Positions 16,622 to 24,669 of a DNA stretch of 64,000 bases are shown one piece after another. The translations under genes and the position numbers were made by a program. The notes under the pieces were generated by a model. It had not been told where the DNA came from, made no database searches, and was given only the letters and a program-made list of their open reading frames with translations. Location: the NCBI RefSeq assembly GCF_902859725.1, contig NZ_CADIJP010000012.1:1-64000 (forward strand). The letters are read 5' to 3'. Source of the DNA: Achromobacter mucicolens (GTDB taxonomy: Bacteria > Pseudomonadota > Gammaproteobacteria > Burkholderiales > Burkholderiaceae_B). The stretch's first letter is position 1. Each line of letters starts with the position of its first letter.

Positions 16622-17479
16622 TCAGATCTCGCGGGAGAGGATTTCTTCGACAGCGCTTTGCGCGTCTTGAGGAGCCAGGTAGCCCAGGTGCCAGCCCGGT
16701 TCGGTTTCCATGTAGGACACGCCCTTGCCCTTGACGGTGCGGGCGATCACGCAGGCCGGCCGGGCACGCGAGTCGTCGTCCCGCAGACGGCGCAGCAACC
16801 CCGTCAGTTCGGCAAGATTGTGGCCGTCGACCTCGTGCACTTCCCAGCCGAATGCCTGCCATTTCTCCTTCAGCGATTCCACGCCCATGACGTCGTCGAC
16901 CTTGCCGTCGAGCTGGTAGCCGTTGCGATCGACGATGGCGATCAGGCGGGACAAGCGATTGTGCGCCGCGAAGAGCGCTGCTTCCCAGACCTGCCCTTCC
17001 TGCATTTCGCCATCGCCCAGCATCACGAACACGTTGAAGTCGCGTCCGTTCATGCGCCCGCCCACCGCCATGCCCACGCCGTTGGACAGGGCGTGGCCGA
17101 TGGAACCGGAGCTGAAGTCCACGCCGGGCACCTTGCTCATGTCGGGATGATCACCCAGGGGACTGCCCAGCCGCGTGTAGCCATCGAGCAGTTCACGGTC
17201 GATGAAGCCAAGATCGGCCAGCACCGGGAACAAGCCCACCGCGGCGTGGCCCTTGCCCATGAGGAAACGATCGCGATCCGGCCATTGCGGCTCGCCATGC
17301 CGCAGGCGCATCACATCGTAGTAAAGCGCCGCAAATATCTCGGCGCACGAGAACACGGAGCTGTAATGACCGACCTTGGCAATTTCAATGAGGCGGATCG
17401 TCTCAAGCCTGATATGGCGGGCCTTTTCCCGCAGCATCGCGATTTCCCCCGCGGTAGGGGTCCCCTGCTCCTTGCGCAT
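16622..17479 (-). CDS. Transketolase N-terminal subunit (split type)
   Basis: The 285-residue protein is the thiamine-diphosphate (diphosphate-binding) half of a transketolase. The TPP motif starts GDGEMQEGQVWEAA at 155 and ends with the metal-ligand asparagine at N186 (VDRNGYQ). Conserved histidines near HYSS (about 38) and GHAAVG (78) fit substrate handling. It is the first gene of the minus-strand operon, and an AT-rich palindromic operator overlaps its promoter 20-40 bases upstream of the ATG. Together with its partner it would transfer a two-carbon ketol unit; no sugar kinase is nearby to make the usual phosphorylated substrates. Confidence 0.88.
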   Translation of the reverse strand: MRKEQGTPTAGEIAMLREKARHIRLETIRLIEIAKVGHYSSVFSCAEIFAALYYDVMRLRHGEPQWPDRDRFLMGKGHAAVGLFPVLADLGFIDRELLDGYTRLGSPLGDHPDMSKVPGVDFSSGSIGHALSNGVGMAVGGRMNGRDFNVFVMLGDGEMQEGQVWEAALFAAHNRLSRLIAIVDRNGYQLDGKVDDVMGVESLKEKWQAFGWEVHEVDGHNLAELTGLLRRLRDDDSRARPACVIARTVKGKGVSYMETEPGWHLGYLAPQDAQSAVEEILSREI

Positions 17480-17495
17480 CGCGCCTCCTCGTGTT

Positions 17496-17520
17496 GTATG
17501 GATATATGATATATAATATA
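17496..17520. promoter_or_regulatory. Putative GntR operator O1 (between tkt and gntR)
   Basis: TATATGATATATA (17503-17515) sits in an AT-rich block in otherwise GC-rich DNA between two divergent genes. The same sequence family occurs at 22154-22172 and 22371-22387. On the minus strand the block overlaps the likely -10 region of the transketolase operon, consistent with repression; on the plus strand it lies upstream of a TAGAAT -10 (17551-17556) for gntR, consistent with autoregulation. Confidence 0.7.
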
Positions 17521-17604
17521 CCCATTGCGCTCGAATTGGCTACGCCGGGCTAGAATCGCTCCTGGGTTCGTCCCGCATCCCCTATACCGCAAGCCAGAAA
17601 CGCC

Positions 17605-18309
17605 ATGCCCAGCCTCAAACCGGTCAAAAAAGAGAACCTTTCCGTCAGGGTCTACAACGAAATCCGCAATGCCCTGATCAATGGGCAGTACGAACCTGGC
17701 GAGCGCCTGATCATTGGCGAACTGGCGCAGGAAATGGGCGTGTCCATCACGCCGGTTCGCGAAGCCATCTTCCGGCTCATCAGCGAGCAAGGCCTGGAGA
17801 TGCAGGCGGCCACCGCGGTGTATGTTCCGTACGTCAACTCGGAAAAGCTGCGCGAGATCCAGCAGATCCGCTTTCACCTGGAAGGCATGGGCGCCGCCGA
17901 AGCCGCGCAGCACATCACGCGCAAGCAGCTCGACAACCTGATCGCGCTGCAGCGCGATTTCATCTCGTGCACCTCCACCGATCCCAAACGCGCCAGCTAC
18001 CTGAACCGCAAGTTCCACTTCGCCATCCTGGAAGCCAGCAACAAGCCCATCCTGCGCAACACGGTTGAGTCGTTCTGGGTCATCACCGGCCCCATCCTCA
18101 AGGTGTTTCACGTCAAGACGGCGGGGCTGGATTACTCGCAGAACGAACATCGCCACGAGGCCGTGATCGAGGCCCTGGAGGCGCGCGATTCGGAAGCGGC
18201 GCGGGAAGCCATTCAGGCTGACCTGGTCTGGGGTGGAAAGATCATGATCGACTGGCTGGTCGAGCGGGAAAAAGAACTCGACTACCGCCCCCCCGGGGCC
18301 CGCAAATAG
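17605..18309 (+). CDS. GntR-family (FCD subfamily) regulator of the catabolic island
   Basis: A 234-residue FadR-like regulator. The winged helix is at about 10-75 (VYNEIRNALINGQYEPGERL, then ELAQEMGVSITPVREAIFRL). The all-alpha FCD effector domain (about 85-220) keeps metal and effector residues in NRKFHFAILEAS and HRHEAVIEALEARD. FCD regulators usually bind a carboxylate or sugar acid and release DNA when it is present. It lies at the centre of the island, next to one and 4.5 kb from two further copies of the same palindrome, so it probably controls all four transcription units. It is followed after 9 bases by the GldA-like gene. Confidence 0.88.
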   Translation: MPSLKPVKKENLSVRVYNEIRNALINGQYEPGERLIIGELAQEMGVSITPVREAIFRLISEQGLEMQAATAVYVPYVNSEKLREIQQIRFHLEGMGAAEAAQHITRKQLDNLIALQRDFISCTSTDPKRASYLNRKFHFAILEASNKPILRNTVESFWVITGPILKVFHVKTAGLDYSQNEHRHEAVIEALEARDSEAAREAIQADLVWGGKIMIDWLVEREKELDYRPPGARK

Positions 18310-18318
18310 GAAGACGCC

Positions 18319-19389
18319 ATGCTGAAGATTTTTGGAGCGCCCAGCCGCTACATCCAGGGATCGGGCGCCCTGGAAACGTTGGGACAATATGCGGCGCTGT
18401 TCGGAAGACGCGCCGCGCTCGTCATCGACAGCTATGTCCACGGCGTGCTGGGTCCAAGAATCGAGGCGTTGTGCGCCGGGCACGGCGTGACGCTTGTGCC
18501 GCTGATCGTGGAAGGCGATCTGACGCCCGAGGTCATTGACGGCTTGCGCGCGCAGGCCGCGCCCGCGGGCATCGACATGGTCATCGCGGTGGGGGGCGGC
18601 AAGTCGCTGGATGCGGGCAAGGCCGTTGCGAAGTCGTCCCACTGTCACCTGATCACCGTTCCCACGGTGGCGTCCAACGACGCGCCCACCAGCAAGAACT
18701 ACGTGCTTTACGACGCGCATCACAATCTCCTTGCCGTCGAGCACATGCTGTTCAATCCCACCATCGTGCTGGTCGACACCGCGATCATCGCGACCGCGCC
18801 GGTGCATTTCTTTCGCGCCGGACTGGGCGATGCGATTTCCAAGAAGTTCGAAGCCGAGCAATGCCAGCGCAATGGCGGCAAGAACATGTATGACGCCGCG
18901 CCGCTGCTCACGGCCCAGCTCATCGCGGACGGCTGCCTGCGCACGCTGCTGGCAGACGGCGCTGACGCCGTTGCCGCGGCGGGAACCGGCCAGCCCACGC
19001 CCGCCTTCGAGCGCGTGGTGGAAGCGATGATCCTCATGAGCGGTCTCGGTTTCGAAAGCGGCGGCCTGTCCATTGCCCACGCCCTGACGCGCGGGTTGCC
19101 AAAGATCAACGGCATCGCGACGGCGCTGCATGGCCTGCAGGTCGCGGTGGGCCTGCTGGTGCAGCTGGACCTGGAAAACCGCGGCGATGGCATGTTGGCC
19201 GATCTGCAACAGTGGTACGCCCAGGTCGGCCTGCCGACCACGCTGCGCGAACTCGGCGCGCCGGACCAGCCGACCGACGCGGAATTGACGTTGGCCGCGG
19301 ACCTCAGCCTGAAGGCCCGGCATGCCGCCAACTTCGATCGCACGCTGGATGTGAGCACGCTGGCTGAGGCCTTGCGGCGCCACGCCTGA
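18319..19389 (+). CDS. GldA-like metal-dependent alcohol dehydrogenase
   Basis: The 356-residue protein belongs to the glycerol-dehydrogenase branch of the iron/zinc alcohol dehydrogenases. Metal ligands align exactly with GldA: D171 (GLGDAISKK), H254 (SIAHAL) and H271 (ALHGLQ). The NAD motif GGGKSLDAGKAVA lies at 92-104. It would interconvert a secondary or vicinal hydroxyl and a ketone using NAD. It is co-transcribed with gntR and faces the BKACE gene tail to tail. True glycerol dehydrogenase activity is doubtful given the cluster; a polyol or hydroxy-ketone of the pathway is likelier. Confidence 0.85.
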   Translation: MLKIFGAPSRYIQGSGALETLGQYAALFGRRAALVIDSYVHGVLGPRIEALCAGHGVTLVPLIVEGDLTPEVIDGLRAQAAPAGIDMVIAVGGGKSLDAGKAVAKSSHCHLITVPTVASNDAPTSKNYVLYDAHHNLLAVEHMLFNPTIVLVDTAIIATAPVHFFRAGLGDAISKKFEAEQCQRNGGKNMYDAAPLLTAQLIADGCLRTLLADGADAVAAAGTGQPTPAFERVVEAMILMSGLGFESGGLSIAHALTRGLPKINGIATALHGLQVAVGLLVQLDLENRGDGMLADLQQWYAQVGLPTTLRELGAPDQPTDAELTLAADLSLKARHAANFDRTLDVSTLAEALRRHA

Positions 19390-19402
19390 TCCGCCTTAAC
19401 GC

Positions 19403-19440
19403 AAAAATGCGGGGCGGCGCTGACCGCCGACCCACCCCGC
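19403..19440 (-). terminator. Terminator of the BKACE operon
   Basis: GCGGGG (19409-19414) pairs with CCCCGC (19435-19440), enclosing a second stem CGGCG (19415-19419) with CGCCG (19425-19429). On the minus strand the stem is followed by ATTTTT. It lies in the 59-base gap between the convergent GldA-like and BKACE genes and probably serves mainly the minus strand. Confidence 0.75.
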
Positions 19441-19448
19441 TTGCCCGG

Positions 19449-20384
19449 TCAGAACGCGACGTTGTCCTTTCCTTTCAATCCCAGCTTGGCCCGCGCCTCG
19501 TCCGGCGTCGCGACCTCGAGGTTCAAGGCTTCGAGGATGCCGCGGATGCGTTCGACCTGAACGCGGTTGGATTCGGCCAGCTGACCCGGCCCGATCCACA
19601 GCGAATCCTCCAGCCCCACCCGCACGTTCGAGCCCATGGCCGCGCCGATGGTCGCCAGCGGCATCTGGTTTCGTCCGGCGCCCAGGATCGACCACTCGTA
19701 GTCGTTGCCAAACAGGCGGTCCGCCGTGCGCTTCATGTGCATGAGGTCTTCCGGATGCGGACCGATGCCGCCCAGGATGCCGAACACGGACTGAATGAAG
19801 GGTGGCGACTTGACCAGACCACGGTCCACGAAATGGGCCAGGTTGTAGAGATGGCTGATGTCATAGCACTCGAATTCGAACCGCGTGCCGTTGGCATTGC
19901 CCAGCGTCAGGATGGATTCGATGTCCTGGTACGTGTTGCGAAAGATCAGCGAACGGCTGTTTTCCAGATGCTCGCGCTCCCAGTCGTGCTTGAACTCCGA
20001 GAAGCGGTCCAGCATGGGGAAAAGGCCGAAGTTCATGGAACCCATGTTCAACGACGCCAGCTCCGGCTGGAACGTGGTGGCGGGCCGCATGCGCTCTTCC
20101 ACCGTCATGTGCGGGCTGCCGCCCGTGGTGATGTTGATGATGGCGTCGGTCTCGCGCTTGATGCGTTCCAGGAAGGGCTTGAACAGCGCCGGATCCTGCG
20201 AAGGCTTGCCGGTCTGGGGATCGCGCGCATGCAGGTGCAGCACTGCAGCGCCGGCCTTGGCGGCGCCAATGGCGGCCTCGGCGATCTCGTCGGCCGTGAC
20301 CGGCAGATGCGGCGACATGCTGGGCGTGTGGATGGCGCCCGTCACGGCGCAGGTGATGACGACTTTCGATTTGGGCTTAGCCAT
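19449..20384 (-). CDS. Beta-keto acid cleavage enzyme (BKACE, DUF849)
   Basis: The 311-residue TIM-barrel enzyme matches the BKACE family, which condenses a beta-keto acid with acetyl-CoA and cleaves it to acetoacetate and a new acyl-CoA (the Kce reaction of lysine fermentation; dehydrocarnitine cleavage). Zinc ligands are seen at H50 and H52 (LHLHARDP) and E259 (VGLEDSL); GILGGIGPHPEDL is also conserved. Its start overlaps the end of the upstream dehydrogenase gene by 8 bases, indicating translational coupling: the dehydrogenase would make the 3-keto acid that this enzyme splits. The specific keto acid is unknown. Confidence 0.88.
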   Translation of the reverse strand: MAKPKSKVVITCAVTGAIHTPSMSPHLPVTADEIAEAAIGAAKAGAAVLHLHARDPQTGKPSQDPALFKPFLERIKRETDAIINITTGGSPHMTVEERMRPATTFQPELASLNMGSMNFGLFPMLDRFSEFKHDWEREHLENSRSLIFRNTYQDIESILTLGNANGTRFEFECYDISHLYNLAHFVDRGLVKSPPFIQSVFGILGGIGPHPEDLMHMKRTADRLFGNDYEWSILGAGRNQMPLATIGAAMGSNVRVGLEDSLWIGPGQLAESNRVQVERIRGILEALNLEVATPDEARAKLGLKGKDNVAF

Positions 20385-21333
20385 TGTTGTCTCCGTTGCA
20401 TTGTTTGTGACGCATGAGGCGCATCAGCTTTTCGTCACGCCAGAAGCGGCGTGCGGCAAGATCCTCTTCGGGCAGCAAGGCACGCCGCTCGTCGGACAGT
20501 GAGTCGACCAGTTCGCCCTCCCAGGCCACGCAATCGCCTTGTGTGGCGCCGATGGATTGGTACAGGCCGCCGTAACGCCGGCAGTAATCCGCGATGCCGC
20601 CCGGCGCATTCAGATCGATGGTTTCAAAGGGGCCCATGAAGGACCAGCGCAGGCCAAGTCCGTCCTTGACCGTGGTGTCGATATCTTCCGCGCTGGCGAT
20701 GCCCTGACTTGCAAGACGGAAGGCCTCTTGCAGCAACGCGCCTTGCAGGCGGTTCAGAATGAAGCCTTCGATTTCGCGCCGCACAAGCACGGGCTTCTGG
20801 CCGATGCCCGTCATGATTTCGCGCGCGCCCGCCAACGCTTCAGGACTGGTCCAGGGCGCCGGACACAGTTCGACCACAGGGATCAGGTAAGGTGGATTGA
20901 CGGGATGAGCGACGAGGCACCGGCGCCTGCCGGCAAGATGCTCGGTGAACTGGCTTGCCGGGATACTGGACGTGGAACTGCCGATGATGGCGTGCGGTTC
21001 GGCCAACGCATCCAGTTCGGAAAAGAGCGCACGCTTGATCTCCACTTTTTCCGGTGAGTTTTCCTGGACGTAGCTGGCGCCGGCCAGGGCTTCCTGCAGG
21101 CTGGAAGATACCTGCACGCGATCGACGATGGCATCGGCGTCGTCCAGCAAGCCCTGCGCTTGCAGCACGCGCAACTGCTGCAGGATCAGGGTACGCGCCT
21201 CGGCGAGCATGGCGGCATTGACGTCGTGAAGCCGCACTTCCCAGCCCATGCGCGCAAAGACAATGGCCCACCCCTGCCCGATCAATCCCGTTCCAATGAT
21301 AGCGGCTCGCCGCACGGCGTTTTCCGTGTCCAT
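20377..21333 (-). CDS. 3-hydroxyacid dehydrogenase, lambda-crystallin/L-gulonate type
   Basis: A 318-residue NAD-dependent enzyme of the 3-hydroxyacyl-CoA dehydrogenase superfamily. Rossmann motif GTGLIGQGWA is at 14-23, the serine run SSTSS at 119-123, and the catalytic histidine H143 in VAHPVNPPYL. HPVNPPYL and GLGLRWSFMGPFETIDLNA resemble mammalian lambda-crystallin/L-gulonate 3-dehydrogenase more than bacterial L-carnitine dehydrogenase (HPFNPVYL), so the substrate is more likely a free hydroxy or sugar acid than a CoA ester. It overlaps the SDR gene by one base (TGATG) and the BKACE gene by eight. Confidence 0.85.
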   Translation of the reverse strand: MDTENAVRRAAIIGTGLIGQGWAIVFARMGWEVRLHDVNAAMLAEARTLILQQLRVLQAQGLLDDADAIVDRVQVSSSLQEALAGASYVQENSPEKVEIKRALFSELDALAEPHAIIGSSTSSIPASQFTEHLAGRRRCLVAHPVNPPYLIPVVELCPAPWTSPEALAGAREIMTGIGQKPVLVRREIEGFILNRLQGALLQEAFRLASQGIASAEDIDTTVKDGLGLRWSFMGPFETIDLNAPGGIADYCRRYGGLYQSIGATQGDCVAWEGELVDSLSDERRALLPEEDLAARRFWRDEKLMRLMRHKQCNGDNNG

Positions 21334-22115
21334 CAGTAGAGCTTCTGCGTGAAGCCGTCCACCACGATGGCCTGCCCGGTGACGCTGCGGGCGGCCTCGC
21401 TGGCGTTGAACAGGACCATGTTGGCGATGTCGCGCGCGGTGACCATGCGGCCAAGCACGGCCTGGTTTTCGTACTGTGCCGCGATCTCTTGAACCGGCCG
21501 GCCCAGGGTGTCGGCCTTGGCGGCGATCACCGCGCGAATGCGGGGGCCTTCAACCGCGCCGGGCAAAATGGCGTTGACGCGGATGTTATGGGGACCCAGC
21601 TCGATGGCGAGCGACTTGGTGAAACCGATCACCGCCCACTTGGATGCCGAATACACCGACCGGCCGGCGAACCCGAGATGCCCCGCCGCCGACGACAGAT
21701 TGATCATCACGCCAGCCTTCGATTCCTTGAGCAGCGCAATGGCCTGGCGCGCGCACAGGAACTGGCCCGTGATGTTGACGGCGAGGGTGCGGTCCCAGTC
21801 CGCCTTGGAAAGCGTTTCCACAAAGCCCGTGGGACCGGCGACGCCGGCGTTGTTGATCAGGATGTCCAGGCCGCCCAGCGTCTGGCGGACCGCCGCAAAG
21901 AGCTGCTCGACGCTGGCCTCGTCAGACACATCGGCATGCGCCACGTGCACGCCGGGCAATTCGGTGGGCAAGGCTGCCAGCCGCGCGTCATTGACGTCGC
22001 ACACGAACACGGTGGCGCCGGCATGATGAAAGACCTTGGCCATTTCCAGACCCAGTCCATCGGCGCCGGCCGTGATAAGCACTTTCTTGCCGTTGAAATC
22101 GACTTCCTCGAACAT
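21333..22115 (-). CDS. Short-chain dehydrogenase/reductase
   Basis: The 260-residue classical SDR has a cofactor loop TAGADGLGLEMA (about 15-26, variant of TGxxxGIG), the NNAG motif (ILINNAGVAG), and the catalytic Ser-Tyr-Lys set in NLSSAAGHLGFAGRSVYSASK. C-terminal VTGQAIVVDGF is typical. It is the first gene of the minus-strand operon SDR, 3-hydroxyacid dehydrogenase, BKACE, whose promoter overlaps the perfect palindrome at 22154-22172. It probably oxidises a hydroxyl on the pathway intermediate; the substrate is not known. Confidence 0.86.
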   Translation of the reverse strand: MFEEVDFNGKKVLITAGADGLGLEMAKVFHHAGATVFVCDVNDARLAALPTELPGVHVAHADVSDEASVEQLFAAVRQTLGGLDILINNAGVAGPTGFVETLSKADWDRTLAVNITGQFLCARQAIALLKESKAGVMINLSSAAGHLGFAGRSVYSASKWAVIGFTKSLAIELGPHNIRVNAILPGAVEGPRIRAVIAAKADTLGRPVQEIAAQYENQAVLGRMVTARDIANMVLFNASEAARSVTGQAIVVDGFTQKLY

Positions 22116-22153
22116 GCTCCTGTCTCCTCGGATCGTTCTTATGAGCGCGAATC

Positions 22154-22172
22154 ATCATATACGATATATGAT
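22154..22172. promoter_or_regulatory. Putative GntR operator O2 (SDR-BKACE operon)
   Basis: ATCATATACGATATATGAT is a perfect inverted repeat (8-3-8) 39 bases upstream of the SDR start codon. On the minus strand TATGAT within it could be the -10 element, so binding would block the promoter. It is the most symmetric of the three related sites and best defines the likely half-site, ATCATATA. Confidence 0.75.
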
Positions 22173-22370
22173 AAAACCGGCTATGCTGTGATCCGCCCAG
22201 CGGCCCTCACCTCGTGCAAAAGGCGTGGTCCGCCAGGCGGAATCAAGTGGGTTTTTTTCTTGTATATCGGCCGCTTAGGCTTTATTCATGCGGTTTCAGG
22301 GAATTCCCTGATTCGGCATGCAGCGACCGCCACTAGAATCCAAGGCGAGGGTTTCACGCCCCGCCGGCAC

Positions 22371-22387
22371 ATATATCATATATATCA
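22371..22387. promoter_or_regulatory. Putative GntR operator O3 (ABC importer operon)
   Basis: ATATATCATATATATCA repeats the AT-rich palindrome family in the opposite orientation to O1. It lies 60 bases upstream of the importer's GTG start, downstream of the proposed -10 (TAGAAT at 22334), a position suited to a roadblock type of repression. Confidence 0.7.
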
Positions 22388-22446
22388 AAAGACGGACGGA
22401 CCTCAGGATCCAGTCCGCATCCCATACCGACAAAGGAGCGTAGACA

Positions 22447-23646
22447 GTGTTCAAGTTCAACAAAATTGTTTTGGCGCTGGGTGTGTGCGGCGCGCTGGCA
22501 AGCGGCCCCGCAGCGGCCGACATGAAGGTAGGCGCCCTGTTCCCGTTCAGCGGCGCGCTTGCGCTGCTTGGACAGGAAAGCTATCGCGGACTGGAACTGG
22601 CCGTGAACGAGATCAACGCCGCGGGGGGAGTGAACGGCGAAAAGATCGAAATCATCAAGGCCGACGCCGTGGATCCCACGCAGGCCGTGTCGGAAACCAA
22701 GCGTCTGATCTCAGCCAACGTGGTCGGCGTCTTCGGCAGCTACGCGTCGGGCATTTCGTACGCCGCTTCGCCCGTGACCGAGCTGGCCGGCGTGCCTTAC
22801 TTCGAGTTGGGCGCCACCGCGCACAAGATCACCACGCGCGGCTACAAGTACCTGTTCCGCAGCAATCCCAACACCGCGCTGTACGGCGTGTCGGTCGTGA
22901 ACGCGCTGCACGAGACCATCGCGCCGGGCATGGGCCTGAACCCCAAGGACATCAAGATCGGCATCATCCACGAAGACGGCCCGTATGGGACCGACGTGGC
23001 GGCCACCGAAAAGAAGCGCGCGCAGGAACTTGGCTACAACGTCGTGGAGGTTCTGCCCTACTCGGCCAAGACCGTTGACCTGTCTTCGCTGATCTTGCGC
23101 CTTAAAGGCGCCAAGGCCGACGTGGTGCTGCAGACGGCCTACCAGAATGACGCCATCCTGTTCTTCAGCCAGGCACGCGCGGCGGGTTTCAAGCCCAAGG
23201 TCGTGATCGGCGCGGGCGGCGGCTATTCGCTTGCCGACACCGCCAAGGCCGTGGGCGCCGACATGAACGGCGTGTTCGACCTGGACTTCCCGCAAGCGTC
23301 CATCAATCCGGCCGGCGCGCCGGGGCTGGACAAGTTCCTGAAGGCCTACAAGGACACGTACAAGAGCGATCCGCAATCCGGCCACAGCCTGACCAACTAC
23401 GTCGGCGCCAAGGCCTTCTTTGAAGCGATCGGCAACGCCAAGTCCACGGACAAGGACAAGATCCGCGCCGCGGTGCTGGCCTACAAGAAGCCCGCGGGCC
23501 AGACGGCCAATGGCTGGGGCTTCGACTTCGGCGAAGACGGACAGAACAACGCGTCCACCTTCTACGTGATGCAGTGGCAGGACGGCAAGCTCGTCACCAT
23601 CGGTCCTGACAACCTCGCTCTCGGCAAGCCCATCTTCAAGAAATAA
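22447..23646 (+). CDS. ABC importer periplasmic binding protein (LivK-like)
   Basis: A 399-residue type I periplasmic binding protein with a signal peptide (about 1-24, ending GPAAA) and a Leu/Ile/Val-receptor fold (VGALFPFSGALALLGQESYR; NEINAAGGVNGEKIEII; VVGVFGSYASG). It starts with GTG, supported by AAGGAG nine bases upstream. It is the first gene of the importer operon and lies just after operator O3. LivK relatives in catabolic clusters often bind aromatic or hydroxy acids and amides rather than branched amino acids, so the ligand is probably the unknown substrate of this island. Confidence 0.88.
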   Translation: MFKFNKIVLALGVCGALASGPAAADMKVGALFPFSGALALLGQESYRGLELAVNEINAAGGVNGEKIEIIKADAVDPTQAVSETKRLISANVVGVFGSYASGISYAASPVTELAGVPYFELGATAHKITTRGYKYLFRSNPNTALYGVSVVNALHETIAPGMGLNPKDIKIGIIHEDGPYGTDVAATEKKRAQELGYNVVEVLPYSAKTVDLSSLILRLKGAKADVVLQTAYQNDAILFFSQARAAGFKPKVVIGAGGGYSLADTAKAVGADMNGVFDLDFPQASINPAGAPGLDKFLKAYKDTYKSDPQSGHSLTNYVGAKAFFEAIGNAKSTDKDKIRAAVLAYKKPAGQTANGWGFDFGEDGQNNASTFYVMQWQDGKLVTIGPDNLALGKPIFKK

Positions 23647-23661
23647 AGCGCGATGCCAGCG

Positions 23662-23757
23662 GCCGGACGCCGGGGGCTTGCAGCCCCGGTGCGCGTCCGG
23701 CATTACCCGGGGTTCGAGCGCCCCGTCCCTGGACGCTGCGGGACGGAGACGGGGCGC
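23662..23757 (+). repeat. Two hairpins between binding-protein and permease genes
   Basis: GCCGGACGC (23662-23670) pairs with GCGTCCGGC (23693-23701) around a further GC-rich stem, and GCGCCCCGTC (23718-23727) pairs with GACGGGGCGC (23748-23757). No T-tract follows. In ABC operons such structures protect the upstream binding-protein mRNA and lower permease expression, giving an excess of binding protein. Confidence 0.7.
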
Positions 23758-23780
23758 CTCCCGCACTTAGAGGTTGCACA

Positions 23781-24647
<867 letters not shown>

Positions 24648-24669
24648 CCAGAACAACAAGGAGCAAGAC

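Larger units (their letters stand above)
22116..22446. promoter_or_regulatory. 331-base divergent control region, SDR operon / ABC importer operon
   Basis: There is no gene in this interval. It holds two AT-rich palindromic sites (22154-22172 and 22371-22387) about 216 bases apart, near each end. A TAGAAT (22334-22339) is the best plus-strand -10 candidate for the importer, placing the second operator just after the expected start of transcription. AAGGAG at 22432-22437 is the ribosome site of the binding-protein gene. The spacing of the two sites would allow DNA looping. Confidence 0.6.

Noticed and set aside
21489-23078. A 529-residue plus-strand frame across the SDR gene and into the binding-protein gene
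   Set aside because: It crosses two real genes in other frames and the promoter region between them, and its composition is typical of a shadow frame.
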